Below are positions 10,867 to 20,570 of a DNA stretch of 64,000 nt, piece after piece. The translations under genes and the position numbers were made by a program. The stretch covers positions 264,053 to 328,052 of the forward strand of contig JACAXG010000053.1 of NCBI GenBank assembly GCA_018881555.1, written 5' to 3'. The notes under the pieces are model-generated. The model did not search any database. It saw nothing but the letters and a program-made list of their open reading frames with translations, and was not told where the DNA came from. Position 1 is the stretch's first letter; the number at the start of each line of letters is the position of its first letter. Source of the stretch: Amblyornis subalaris (taxonomy: Eukaryota > Chordata > Aves > Passeriformes > Ptilonorhynchidae).

Positions 10867-10944
10867 ATGGCCCTGTCAGCTCTGTGGCAGNGCTGTGGCA
10901 GCTGGAGTTCCTCCATGGCCCAGCTCCTGAAGGCCTTTATCTCC
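10867..10944 (+). CDS. Possible first coding exon beside the gap (partial)
   Basis: An ATG at 10867 in a strong initiation context (GCGACCATGG) opens 26 codons that run into the n gap. The upstream 10675-10866 is GC-rich and could be a 5' UTR. The reading frame is not the one used by the repeat ORF after the gap, but the gap length is not reliable and an intron is possible, so the frames need not match. The frame beginning further upstream at 10671 is also open into the gap and cannot be excluded. Function unknown; the protein start resembles nothing I know. Linking it to the downstream ORF is inference. Confidence 0.2.
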
Positions 10945-11632
10945 NNNNNNNNNNNNNNNNNNNNNNNNNNNNNNNNNNNNNNNNNNNNNNNNNNNNNNNN
11001 NNNNNNNNNNNNNNNNNNNNNNNNNNNNNNNNNNNNNNNNNNNNNNNNNNNNNNNNNNNNNNNNNNNNNNNNNNNNNNNNNNNNNNNNNNNNNNNNNNNN
11101 NNNNNNNNNNNNNNNNNNNNNNNNNNNNNNNNNNNNNNNNNNNNNNNNNNNNNNNNNNNNNNNNNNNNNNNNNNNNNNNNNNNNNNNNNNNNNNNNNNNN
11201 NNNNNNNNNNNNNNNNNNNNNNNNNNNNNNNNNNNNNNNNNNNNNNNNNNNNNNNNNNNNNNNNNNNNNNNNNNNNNNNNNNNNNNNNNNNNNNNNNNNN
11301 NNNNNNNNNNNNNNNNNNNNNNNNNNNNNNNNNNNNNNNNNNNNNNNNNNNNNNNNNNNNNNNNNNNNNNNNNNNNNNNNNNNNNNNNNNNNNNNNNNNN
11401 NNNNNNNNNNNNNNNNNNNNNNNNNNNNNNNNNNNNNNNNNNNNNNNNNNNNNNNNNNNNNNNNNNNNNNNNNNNNNNNNNNNNNNNNNNNNNNNNNNNN
11501 NNNNNNNNNNNNNNNNNNNNNNNNNNNNNNNNNNNNNNNNNNNNNNNNNNNNNNNNNNNNNNNNNNNNNNNNNNNNNNNNNNNNNNNNNNNNNNNNNNNN
11601 NNNNNNNNNNNNNNNNNNNNNNNNNNNNNNNN
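10945..11632. other. Assembly gap (688 n)
   Basis: Run of undetermined bases. It abuts a 54-bp tandem coding repeat on its right side, which is a likely reason for the break. Open frames drawn across it are artefacts of translating n. Confidence 1.
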
Positions 11633-12224
11633 TGTGCCCATGGACGGGGACCATCCTGCAGGCAATGACATCAGCCTAGCAAGCGATGTGCCTATGGATG
11701 AGGACCGTCCCTCTGGAAGCGACCTCACCCTGGCCACTGATGTCCACAGGCATGAAGACAAGGACAGCNGCCCAGTGGCTAAGCCCAGCCTAGCCAAGGT
11801 CATCAGCCCTAGCCACTCCGCTGCACGTGCCCAAGCCAGAAGTGAGCAGAGAGGCAGGCAAAAGAAGAGCCTGAAGCGTGCTCTGGGGACCGTGGGGACC
11901 AGCCAGGGTGATCCCAGCAGNGTCCCCATGCCCGGGGACTCTGCAGGCACCAGTGGCACTGGCCCCCAGTGCAAGACCACCAGGCTCTGCCTGCCCAGGA
12001 AGGTGCCCGTCACTGATCACAGTGACACCAAGAGTTCCAAAGCTGGCAGCACCCGTGGCAGGAAAGGTCACACGCCAAAGCAGAAGGCAGGGACACACCA
12101 GCCAACACCGCAGGGCAGCGTGTGCACACCTGGCAGCAGCGGGGAAAGGCACAGGAAGGCGAGAAAGAAGGACCCCATACCAAGAGCTGGCAGCAAGCTC
12201 AAGGCTCCCACAAGGAAAGCTTGA
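11633..12224 (+). CDS. 3' part of an unknown repeat-containing, basic-tailed protein
   Basis: An uninterrupted 197-codon frame from the gap edge to a TGA at 12222-12224. It begins with an 18-residue tandem repeat, VPMDGDHPAGNDISLASD then VPMDEDRPSGSDLTLATD, followed by a degenerate third unit (VHRHEDKDS). The two 54-bp units differ at 13 codons: six changes are synonymous and six of the seven replacements are conservative (H/R, A/S, N/S, I/L, S/T twice). That is the pattern expected of selected coding sequence. The rest is low-complexity and Ser/Thr/Lys/Arg-rich, with clusters such as GRQKKSLKR and RHRKARKK that would suit nuclear localisation or nucleic-acid binding. No cysteine pattern, membrane segment or known domain. 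The N-terminus lies in or beyond the gap and the true number of repeats is unknown. I do not recognise the family. It could also be a decayed copy of a multicopy gene carried in with the foreign block. Confidence 0.45.
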
Positions 12225-12299
12225 GCTGAAATGGGGCATGAGGGGTTTTGCAGGCTCCCATCGTNTGGGGATGGAGCCAGGGTGTTTTTAAGATTGGAG

Positions 12300-12530
12300 C
12301 TGTAGGTGTAGATGAAGACTTAGATGTAGACAAAGATGAAGTTGTAGATCAAGATGTAGTTGAAAGTGTAGATGAAGTTGAAGGTGTAGATGTAGATGAA
12401 AATAAGACGAAGATGAAGGTGTAGATGAAGCTGAAGGTGTAGATGTAGATGAAGATAAGACGAAGATGAAGGTGTAGATGAAGGTGTAGATGCAGATGAA
12501 GATGTAGATGTAGATGTAGAAGATGTTGAC
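12300..12530 (+). repeat. GTAGATGAA-type minisatellite with a 53-bp higher-order unit
   Basis: About 230 bp of interlocking GTAGAT / GATGAA / GAAGGT units. A 53-bp unit is duplicated in tandem at 12371-12423 and 12424-12476 with only a couple of differences (GTTG/CTGA, AAAT/AGAT). A plus-strand frame reads Val/Asp/Glu-rich but is closed by TAG and TGA codons, so I treat it as non-coding. It follows the repeat ORF by about 75 bp. Confidence 0.85.
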
Positions 12531-12892
12531 GGTTCTGGGGTTCTGCTTTTCCATTCCATGGTTTATTCCACAAGCTGTCTGCATGGAATGGGGAGAGAGT
12601 GCGCGGGGCCCCAGGAAACGGCACCCAAGAGGTGCAAAAGCCTGGCTGAGCCNCAAATTAGAGCCANCAAGCCCCNAAGGGCACCCAGATGTCCCCAGGC
12701 CTGAGTGACTGCCAGCAGTGCAGGCACTCGTGGAGGGGGACTCCTGCAGGCCCTTTCCCAGGGGAAGCAGCCCTTTGGCATGGGAAGCAAGACAGGCGGG
12801 AGTTGGAGCTGGAATGGCAACTGTTTTTCTTCAGCTCCTGGTTTTTGCAAATGCTCCATGTTTTTCAAGACTCCTTGAATCCCTGACTGGTT
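12531..12892. other. GC-rich unclassified sequence
   Basis: No recognised repeat and no convincing frame. It may be the 3' flank of the repeat ORF, but no AATAAA is obvious. Confidence 0.4.
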
Positions 12893-12958
12893 TGNGTTGG
12901 AACAGACCTTCAAGATCATCTCGTTCCAACCCACCCCTCCATGGGGACAAACACCTGC
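12893..12958 (-). mobile_element. CR1 LINE 3'-terminal scrap
   Basis: About 65 bp matching the complement of the CR1 3' end (GTTGGAACAGACCTTCAAGA and CGTTCCAACCCACCCCTCC on the plus strand). The terminal octamer tail is lost. Confidence 0.75.
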
Positions 12959-13006
12959 AATATCTGTGCAAAAGAAAGAAATAAAAACTTGTTTCCAAAA
13001 TGAAAG

Positions 13007-13011
13007 TTGGT
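13007..13011 (+). repeat. Target-site duplication TTGGT, copy before the second LTR
   Basis: TTGGT directly precedes the TGTGTTGG start at 13012 and is identical to the bases directly after the first LTR (5693-5697). The upstream sequence is not a polypurine tract, which argues against this being the 3' LTR of a normal provirus. Confidence 0.75.
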
Positions 13012-14101
13012 TGTGTTGGTTTTGCAGGCCTGCTTTTTTGGTAGCGGGGTGGGGGGGGCACAGAGGTGGCTTCTGTGAGAAGCTGCTAGAAGCTTCCACC
13101 GTGTCCAGCAGAGCCAAGCCCCAATGGCTTTGCCGATGGATGTGCCACTGGCCAAGGCTGGGCTAATTAGAGGTGATGGTAANGCCTCTGTGATAACAGA
13201 TTGAAGAGGAAATCAGAACCAAGTTGGTGCAGCAGTTGTAATGATTCCAGCTAGAGAAGAGTAGGAGTGAGAACGTGGGGGAGAGAATCAACAATGGAGG
13301 CAGCAAGGTCAGTGCAGAAGGAGGAGGAGGAGGTGCTCCAGGTGCCGGAGCCGAGATGTCCCTGCAGCCTGTGGTGAGGACCATGGGGAAGCAGCTGTGC
13401 CCCTGCAGCCCATGGAGGTCCACGGGGGATGCAGAGATGCACTCGCAGCCCGTGGGGGAGGTGCCCATGCCGGAGCAGGTGGATCCCGGGATGCTGTGGT
13501 CCGGCAGGAGTCCCAGTGGAGAGAGAGGCCTTGCTCCCAGGCTGGAGCAGCCCGTCCTTGGAGGACCGCAGGCCGTGGCAGAGAGACCCACGCCGCAGCA
13601 GGTTTGGGAGGACTGTCTGCCCNTGGCATGGACTNGCGTTGCAGCAGGTTTGGGAGTGCTGCTGCTNGTGANCTTGGACNCACGCTGGAGGAGTTTGTGG
13701 AGAACTGTCTCCCGTGGGAGGGACCTCATGGTGCCGCAGGGAAACCACTCCTCTCCCTGAGCAGTGGAAAGAAGATCTTGGGTGATGAACTGACCAAAAC
13801 CCCCACCCTGTCTCCCTGCGCCGTNGGTGGGAAGGAGGGAGGGGTTGTGGGAGAAAAGGGTGTCTTTAAGGGCTTATTTTACTTCTTATTCTCCTCCTCT
13901 GATCTTTTTAGTTATAAATTCACTTTATGTCATTAAGGAGAGCCTATATTTTGCCCTTGAAGTGTTTTTCTCCCGGTCCTTATCTAAAGTTATGAAACCT
14001 TTGTTAAATTTTCTCTCCTCTGTCCAGTTGCAGAACAGAGGAGAGTGAGTGAGTGGGCTTTTCATGGGTGCCTGGCATTTGGCCAATGTCAAACTATGAN
14101 A
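13012..14101 (+). mobile_element. ERVL-type LTR, downstream copy of the bounding pair
   Basis: Begins TGTGTTGG and ends CTATGANA (the n is probably C, giving ...CA). Full-length partner of 4618-5692, about 90% identical by eye. It has small indels, for example an extra CCCTGC-type unit near 13400, and a decayed polyadenylation site (TTATAAA near 13912 where the partner has AATAAA). The left flank is TTGGT and the right flank GAAGG. The reading frames inside it are shadows of GC-rich LTR sequence. Confidence 0.9.
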
Positions 14102-14106
14102 GAAGG
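14102..14106 (+). repeat. Target-site duplication GAAGG, right copy
   Basis: GAAGG directly follows the second LTR and matches 4613-4617 before the first LTR. Confidence 0.75.
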
Positions 14107-17100
14107 CTAAGATCTGCTTTTTAGTCTCACTGAGTTTTATTTCATGTCTAGTTATCCACAATAGGTTTCAGAGGAACAAGGAGAGATTTTGGACAGAAGA
14201 GGTGGCTGTATAAATTTGTCTTGTACAAACAAACCCTGAGATTGAAGATAAACTTGTGCAAAAAGCTACTCTTGCAAAACTTTCCAGGATCATATTCTAA
14301 ATGCATTGCATTACCTTTGAGTTGGAGAAATAAGCTGAAGTTCAAATGGCTAACTCCTTATATTTGTCTCTTAGCATCTCAATATTGATATTATCAAAGT
14401 TTGCTTTCATAGTTGTAGTCTTCTGTTATTAAAACAGATATCAGTGTTTACATCATGCGGTTTTTTCTGTCACTTTAATTTCTGATTAACTTAACAAAGA
14501 ATTGGATCCATCTTTTCATCAGAGTCACTTTATCTTTATTATTGCTATCTACATTACAAATGAATTCATTAGCATTCTCATCACAAAACCCAANTTCATT
14601 ATCTGATAAGAATAAAATTTCTTCAGATACATCCTGAGGTATTTGATTTGTCTTATTTATATTCTCAGTAGGCAACTTTCTTTCACTTGTTAGAGATAAG
14701 TAAATCGTGATTCCGCTCATTACTTTCTCCTGATTGAGATTTTATTTCTGTCCTTTGTTATGTGGAATCCTTATTTGTTTTCTTCTCCCTTAGTTTAATT
14801 GGTTTGTGACTCCTGAGATACTTTCCATTCTTGAGTATGAAAAACAGGGTCTAATTTTTTTAATATTGTTTATATCAGCAATATATTAAATTGAGAACCT
14901 TATCTGTGTAATAATTAAAAAATTAGCTCATTTAAATATCTATTTTCTGGGATAAGTTTAATGCTGACTTCATGGTGGCCATATTAATAAATATGTACAA
15001 ACAGTTTAATCGGAGGGGAAAAGTTTTGTCTTTAGTCTTAGCTTTCCCTGTAATGAAATATGTGCTTNTCCCCTGTTAAACTAAAATTTTTGATCCCATC
15101 TCCTATTCAGTTTAGTACCACTCCATTCAGGCACATGCTGAAGCTTTTGCCAGACCTTCATTAATATCTGAATACATGCATCCAAATAGGAAAACAGATT
15201 GTACTTAGGGTATGGAGAATTTAGCTCATTAAATTTCTCAATAAACATTTCTATTTTCTGAATAAATAATTTCTCTACAGTATTTAATTAGTCTATGCAG
15301 TCTTTTCTTCAGAGCTAGTAAAAAGATTGTGGATTATTGTCATCAGAGGTAGAAGTGCCCTAGAGGAACACTTCATCTCCACACAGCCAGGCCACTAATA
15401 TATTAGAAAGCATCAAGTTATTAAAGGAGTGAACTCCACATAATTGCTCTCCACCTTGTTCCCCCATTCTACTTACAGAGACCCATGTCTTTATTCAGTT
15501 CTTCCTAGGAAAGTTTTCAGTATGACTGTGAGACACCTGAGTACATGAAAGAACCTCATGGGTTCTGACACAGGAAGCAGAGATGCTACAGGAGGCCTGG
15601 GATGATTTTCAGTGTCAGCTGGCGTCCAGGTAGACCTCCAAAAACACCNAGAGTGGTGCCATATTGCTTATTTTAAGAGAAGTGGGTTAAACCCAGGGTT
15701 TGATACAGCACTGTATTCCAAGATCTGTCAGAAAAAAGTGGAAATTCCAGGGACTCTCCTAGAGATATTCCGGATGCAAATATGTTCCGTTTGTGCGACT
15801 AGCTCAGAAGTGACACAAATGAAAGACTAATGCCTGTAGTGTGGACATCAGATCCTCAGCACCGATTCTCCAGTTCTGCAGATCCATCTGGCATGGCTTG
15901 CCAAGGCAGGTGTAGCCATGGGGTCTCAGCTACTGTTATAGTAAGCAGAGATTCTGTAAAGAAAAATCATCTAGACCCTGGTTCAACTGTCTTAGATTAA
16001 AAGAAAGAAAAGTTAGTTATTGGTTGACAGTATCATTCTAACTTTTGTTCACTGGCAGTGTCCTCTTTTTGTGTCACTATGTTGTTAGTGATACCACTGT
16101 TCAAGGTATGTACCAGTACATTCACTGCTTTCCTTTTGTTATCTCTAGCACCCTGGCTTTTCTCTTGAAGTTATGTTGTTGCTGGAGCCGTAGGCCAGGA
16201 CATGAGCCTGCACGCCTTCCTTAACAACCTCTTCCTTGCAAATGGAGTGATGGGTACAAAACTGTTCAAAAGGCTTTGAGCACTGTGAGGTATTGATGGT
16301 CATTGAGCAGAAGGTGTCTGGACTCAAGACAGGCTTTAATGCTTGCCAACGACAGTCATTGGCGAGGCTGTAGGCTGGAAGGTGACAACATGGATGGACA
16401 GTGAACAGTCCTGTTTAACAGCAATTTCAACATTTGACTCTGTTTAGAGTGTGCCAGAGGAGGATACCAAGATTTTTCTTTTTTTTTAATTTGATGAAAA
16501 GGATTTACAAGTACAGTGTGGGTATTAGTTTCTATAAGCACTTTCAATCATGCTATTTTGAGGTTGTAAAAAGCCTGAGTTTATAATCCAGATGTCAATT
16601 ACTGAGATAAATACTGACAAAATGTTCTTCCTGAGTAACTTTGTAATTGTCTAGAAAACACTTTACAAAANGTCTGTTGATCTGTTTTTAAAGAGGGCTG
16701 TCACTTTGCCCTCTATTGAGGTGTTTTTATCTTAGACTGTTATCCTTCATCATGGAAAAGACAAGTTTTTAGGAAAGCATGTATTGTTTCTTTTTCAAAT
16801 TCTTTCTTCGAGTGGGAGTTACTCTGCGTTTCTCTATGCATAACTTTATGACACTCATATCTCAAGCAACATTTCTGTTAAATATTTGTCAATGGAAAGC
16901 AGAATTTGGTCAATCAGAGTAACAGAGCCCCACCCTACTAAAAGCTATACACAAAAACCTCTTTCTCCTTTTGTTTTTGTATATATCTTGCAATTTTAAA
17001 AANTCTTGTAAAATCTTCCAAAAGAAGTGTCCTATGTATACTTAATTTCTAAGGTGTCCTATTTTTTATGATACCATCGTGTCTTGCTTAAATGTGTAAG

Positions 17101-20087
17101 TGGTTTTCAATTGGTCAGTCAGATTTCCTCTACATAATAATGCAATATCAATGGTTAATGCCATTGCTGTGTTTCCTTTTAATTTGGCACCACTTGGACA
17201 ACATAGAAGGATTTGTTTGAATACTGAGAATTAACTCAGGTAAGATTCCTTATTGCACAGTATGCTGAAAACTATATTTGAGATCTAAAAATTGTAGGGA
17301 AAAAGTGTTCTTTTGTTATAGTTCACTGTTTTCCTGATACTTCTTTGTATTTTAGATTTTGTTTCTGGAAGGATTTAAAAGCATGACAATATTCATAATG
17401 TTTACAGCAACTTCATTCAGACACTTGGTAAATCCCACCAAGAATGATCTTACCTTCCAGTAAGTCCTATCATTTGCTGCTACATAATTTTGTTGTGTCA
17501 AATTATTATTGTTCTGAGTGCATAAAAAGTGGTACCAAATAAATTTCCTCAGAAAGCTCTAAATGACACACACCTATATTGTTTTCCTCATCATTTTAAT
17601 AGTTGAAGCCACAAAAGCATATTTTTCTTCTGCAGATGCACATGCTGGAAAGGCAAGAGGAATGATAACATCAGAGGAAGAAGATAATGGTGTAAGAATA
17701 GCTCTCCTGAAGTAGAGCACTTAGGAAAAAATATTGGCACATGACTTTCATCCTTTCTCAGAAATACATAAGAAATAATCATGATATAAGAGTGTGAGTG
17801 GGAACTAAAGTCAGACAAGCTTTGAGCCTTGTATTGATTTGATTTAATGAAGCCCTATAATATGATATATGATATATAATATGGGAGTAGGTTACCTTCT
17901 GCTTTTGGACATGACTTCCATTGGTTTTTGCAGATAGAGTAATTTTGTTCAATATCTCTTCTCTGACCTTGCTGGTTTCAGTATGCTGACTAATGGGACA
18001 TTGCATTCATCTGTAAATACACGCCTCAAAAATGTAAAACCAATTCTGAATAAAGATAAGTTACTAAGATGAAATTTAGTTTACCTACTGGACTCTCCAA
18101 AAGTAAAAAATGTATAATGCTACAGAGGCAGACCCAAGAATGTTTCCTCCTCACATAAAAATTTATATTTTTTTCCATTTTAAAATGAATTTTATTCTAA
18201 ATGAGCTGGTCTGTATTGCTTAGCTATATCTCTTTTCACTAACATTCTCTACTTGTTTTATTTCCATCTAGAGCAAATAAAACATAATAGCTACAGAAAT
18301 TCCTTAATTTCAATNTCCCTTGCCAATGAGACAGGACATACAAAAACTGTCAAAGAAAAAATGGAGTAGGTGGGAGAAGAAATATGTTCTCTTGCTGCGT
18401 ATTCAATGCTCTATCTTTAACCTGAATTGCTGGAAATGGCTCCTGTTGCTGAAAAATACAGCCCAAGGATACAAGAAAACATCACATGGATTTTCTTGGT
18501 TTATCCCCAAAGTCTTTGCCTTTCCTTGTCAGTTAGTTCTGCCATTGATGCTAATTCTGTACCAGCTATAGTGGTAGCCTGGGTAGATTTGTTTGTACTA
18601 CCAACTNCTCCTTCATGAACAGTTATGCCAATTTCACAGGCCTTGTGGGACTGAAAATATTCCCCCCACTCATTTGTCTGAATGCCAACACTTATTTCTG
18701 TGATAGGAAAAGGTGACAGTATTGGATTTAATTATTTCTATTGTTTACAACTGGGACTTAAGTTCACAAAATGGATATATAATCATGCTAATAAATATTA
18801 CAAAATTGCTAAAAAATTGAATCCGGTCAAGCTGTTAATTCTTTCTTTCTTTAAAAAAGATTTTGTTGAACATAAAAAAGTCAGTTTTGTAAATTTTCTG
18901 AGGTGGAAAAGGACCTGAACAAGTTATTTGTAAGAGTTGGGNTTTTTTTCCAATTTATCTATTCTTCATACACTTTCTGTCACTAAAATATACCTTACAG
19001 GCTTTAAAATAATGCATATATCCCATAAATTGATATATTCAAAAGCTAGTCTTAGTAGTAAGTTCAGGAATGGTACAAATATGAAACATTCTTTATGCTT
19101 GCGTTTGTATAGATATTGCATTTTTCTAAACATTTATTCTTCACAGAAAATATTTTTTTAAAATCATGCCAGAGTACTATAACATTTTTTATAACAACAA
19201 ATTCAAACAACCTAANGGAAGTTTTACTTATGTTACTGCCCTGTTAAAGGATTCCATTTTCTATTCATTTCTAGTAGAATGTTATTCTTTAAGGATTTAA
19301 CTTGCTTTTATTTAAAGAAGTGTCAGACAAAATTATTTTTTGTTCTCTTTTAGATCATGGACATGTAGTTTTACAGAGTCATGATATTTATACTTCGCAG
19401 TACTTTTTAGTACTGAAATTGATTAATTTTTAAAATAAATATTCATAAGTTATTGTTGAAGAAAACACTTGTGGTGAAAAATTACAATGTAATTCTAAAG
19501 AGATACCATGAAAAACTATTATAAGAAGAATAGAGTATACAGAAAAGGCAATTTATCCACACCTCTTCAAATAAATATAAGAAAAATAATTTTAAGGTTA
19601 AATGTCAAGAAATTTTCATTATAAATGTGCAATCTTAGATGAGATTTTGATATTTAGGCGTATAATGAACATGTGAATTTTCTTCTTGTTTAGTTCAGGA
19701 ACACTTTCAATTTATTGTGAAGACCTGATTTTTCTCACCAAGTTGTTAGCTTTTCTTTATTCTCAAGAGACTACAAGTACATTTCTGCATGGAAAAGGAA
19801 ATAATGAAAGTCCAATCCTGAGCACTTGAAAAGNTGCCCTACTCTGCCTGCAGTTTTTCCTTTTAAACCATCAGTAAGTTTGTCACTGGTGATTTAACTG
19901 CTACTTCGGATTTCTGTTTTGGGATTAAATAAAGAATCCAGCCTGCTGATTTCAAGTCCGGAGACTAGATGAAGAGGCAGGATATTATGCCATTGTCCTT
20001 TTAACTGCAAGAGCAGCATGAATATTTATATTTAATGATATAATTCCTTCTTTTTGCAGAAAATAGGCTTGATCTTTTCTACACATT
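14107..20087. other. AT-rich desert, no gene or repeat recognised
   Basis: Six kilobases with no interspersed repeat that I recognise. Open frames are all under about 85 codons with random composition (for example 18320-18571, + and 14475-14720, -). A 60-codon minus frame at 16145-16327 has an EGF-like spacing of its first three cysteines but lacks the other three. Composition returns to AT-rich immediately after the second LTR. Confidence 0.6.
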
Positions 20088-20570
20088 ATAGAATCCCAGA
20101 ATCACAGACTGGCTGAGACTGGAAGGAACCTCCTGAGGTCATCTGGTCCAACTGCTCTGCTCAAGCTGGGCCACCTGGAGATGCTCCAGTCCCTTCCTCG
20201 TCTTTGTGGCCCTTCACTGGATCTCCAGTATGTCCACATGTCCCTTGTCCTGAGGACCCAGGACCAGACCCAGCACGCCGGGTGTGGCCTCAGCAGTGCT
20301 GATAGAGGGGAAGAATCACCTCCCTTCACCTGCTGTTAGTCCATTGCCTAATGAAGCCCAGGATACCACTGGCCTTGTTTTCTGTGGTTGTTCCTCCACA
20401 GGTGAAGAACTTTGCTCTTCCTCGTGTTGAACTGAATAAGGAGTCTGACACAAGATCTCCGTGCAGCATCACAACCCTCTGGTGNATCAGCCACTCCTCT
20501 CGGTTTTGTGTCATCAGCAAACTTGCTAAGAGTACACAGGATACCCTTGGAGACCCCTGAGTAAATACCG
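20088..20570 (-). mobile_element. CR1 LINE 3' region with internal deletion
   Basis: On the plus strand it begins with the complement of the CR1 tail (TAGAATCCCAGAATCACAGA) and continues through 3' UTR blocks (TCATCTGGTCCAAC, then GTGTCATCAGCAAACTTGCT near 20507-20526). Part of the canonical 3' region is missing after about 20170, so the copy is internally deleted. Confidence 0.9.

Noticed and set aside
10641..12013. 337-517-codon frames across the gap on both strands
   Set aside because: Most of their length is n. Only the plus-strand part after 11633 has support from repeat-unit codon changes.
12309..12420. Val/Asp/Glu-rich coding repeat in the minisatellite
   Set aside because: The frame has a stop just upstream (12239) and closes at TAG; the array reads open in several frames because of its simple motif.
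4618..14101. One ordinary full-length ERVL provirus with 5' and 3' LTRs
   Set aside because: The outer GAAGG duplication fits, but both inner junctions carry TTGGT, no primer-binding site or polypurine tract is visible, and no gag/pol frame lies between. It remains a fallback if TTGGT is coincidence.
16145..16327. EGF-like domain remnant on the minus strand (CSKPFEQFC...C spacing)
   Set aside because: Only the first three of six cysteines fit, the rest of the domain is absent and the frame is 60 codons; probably chance.
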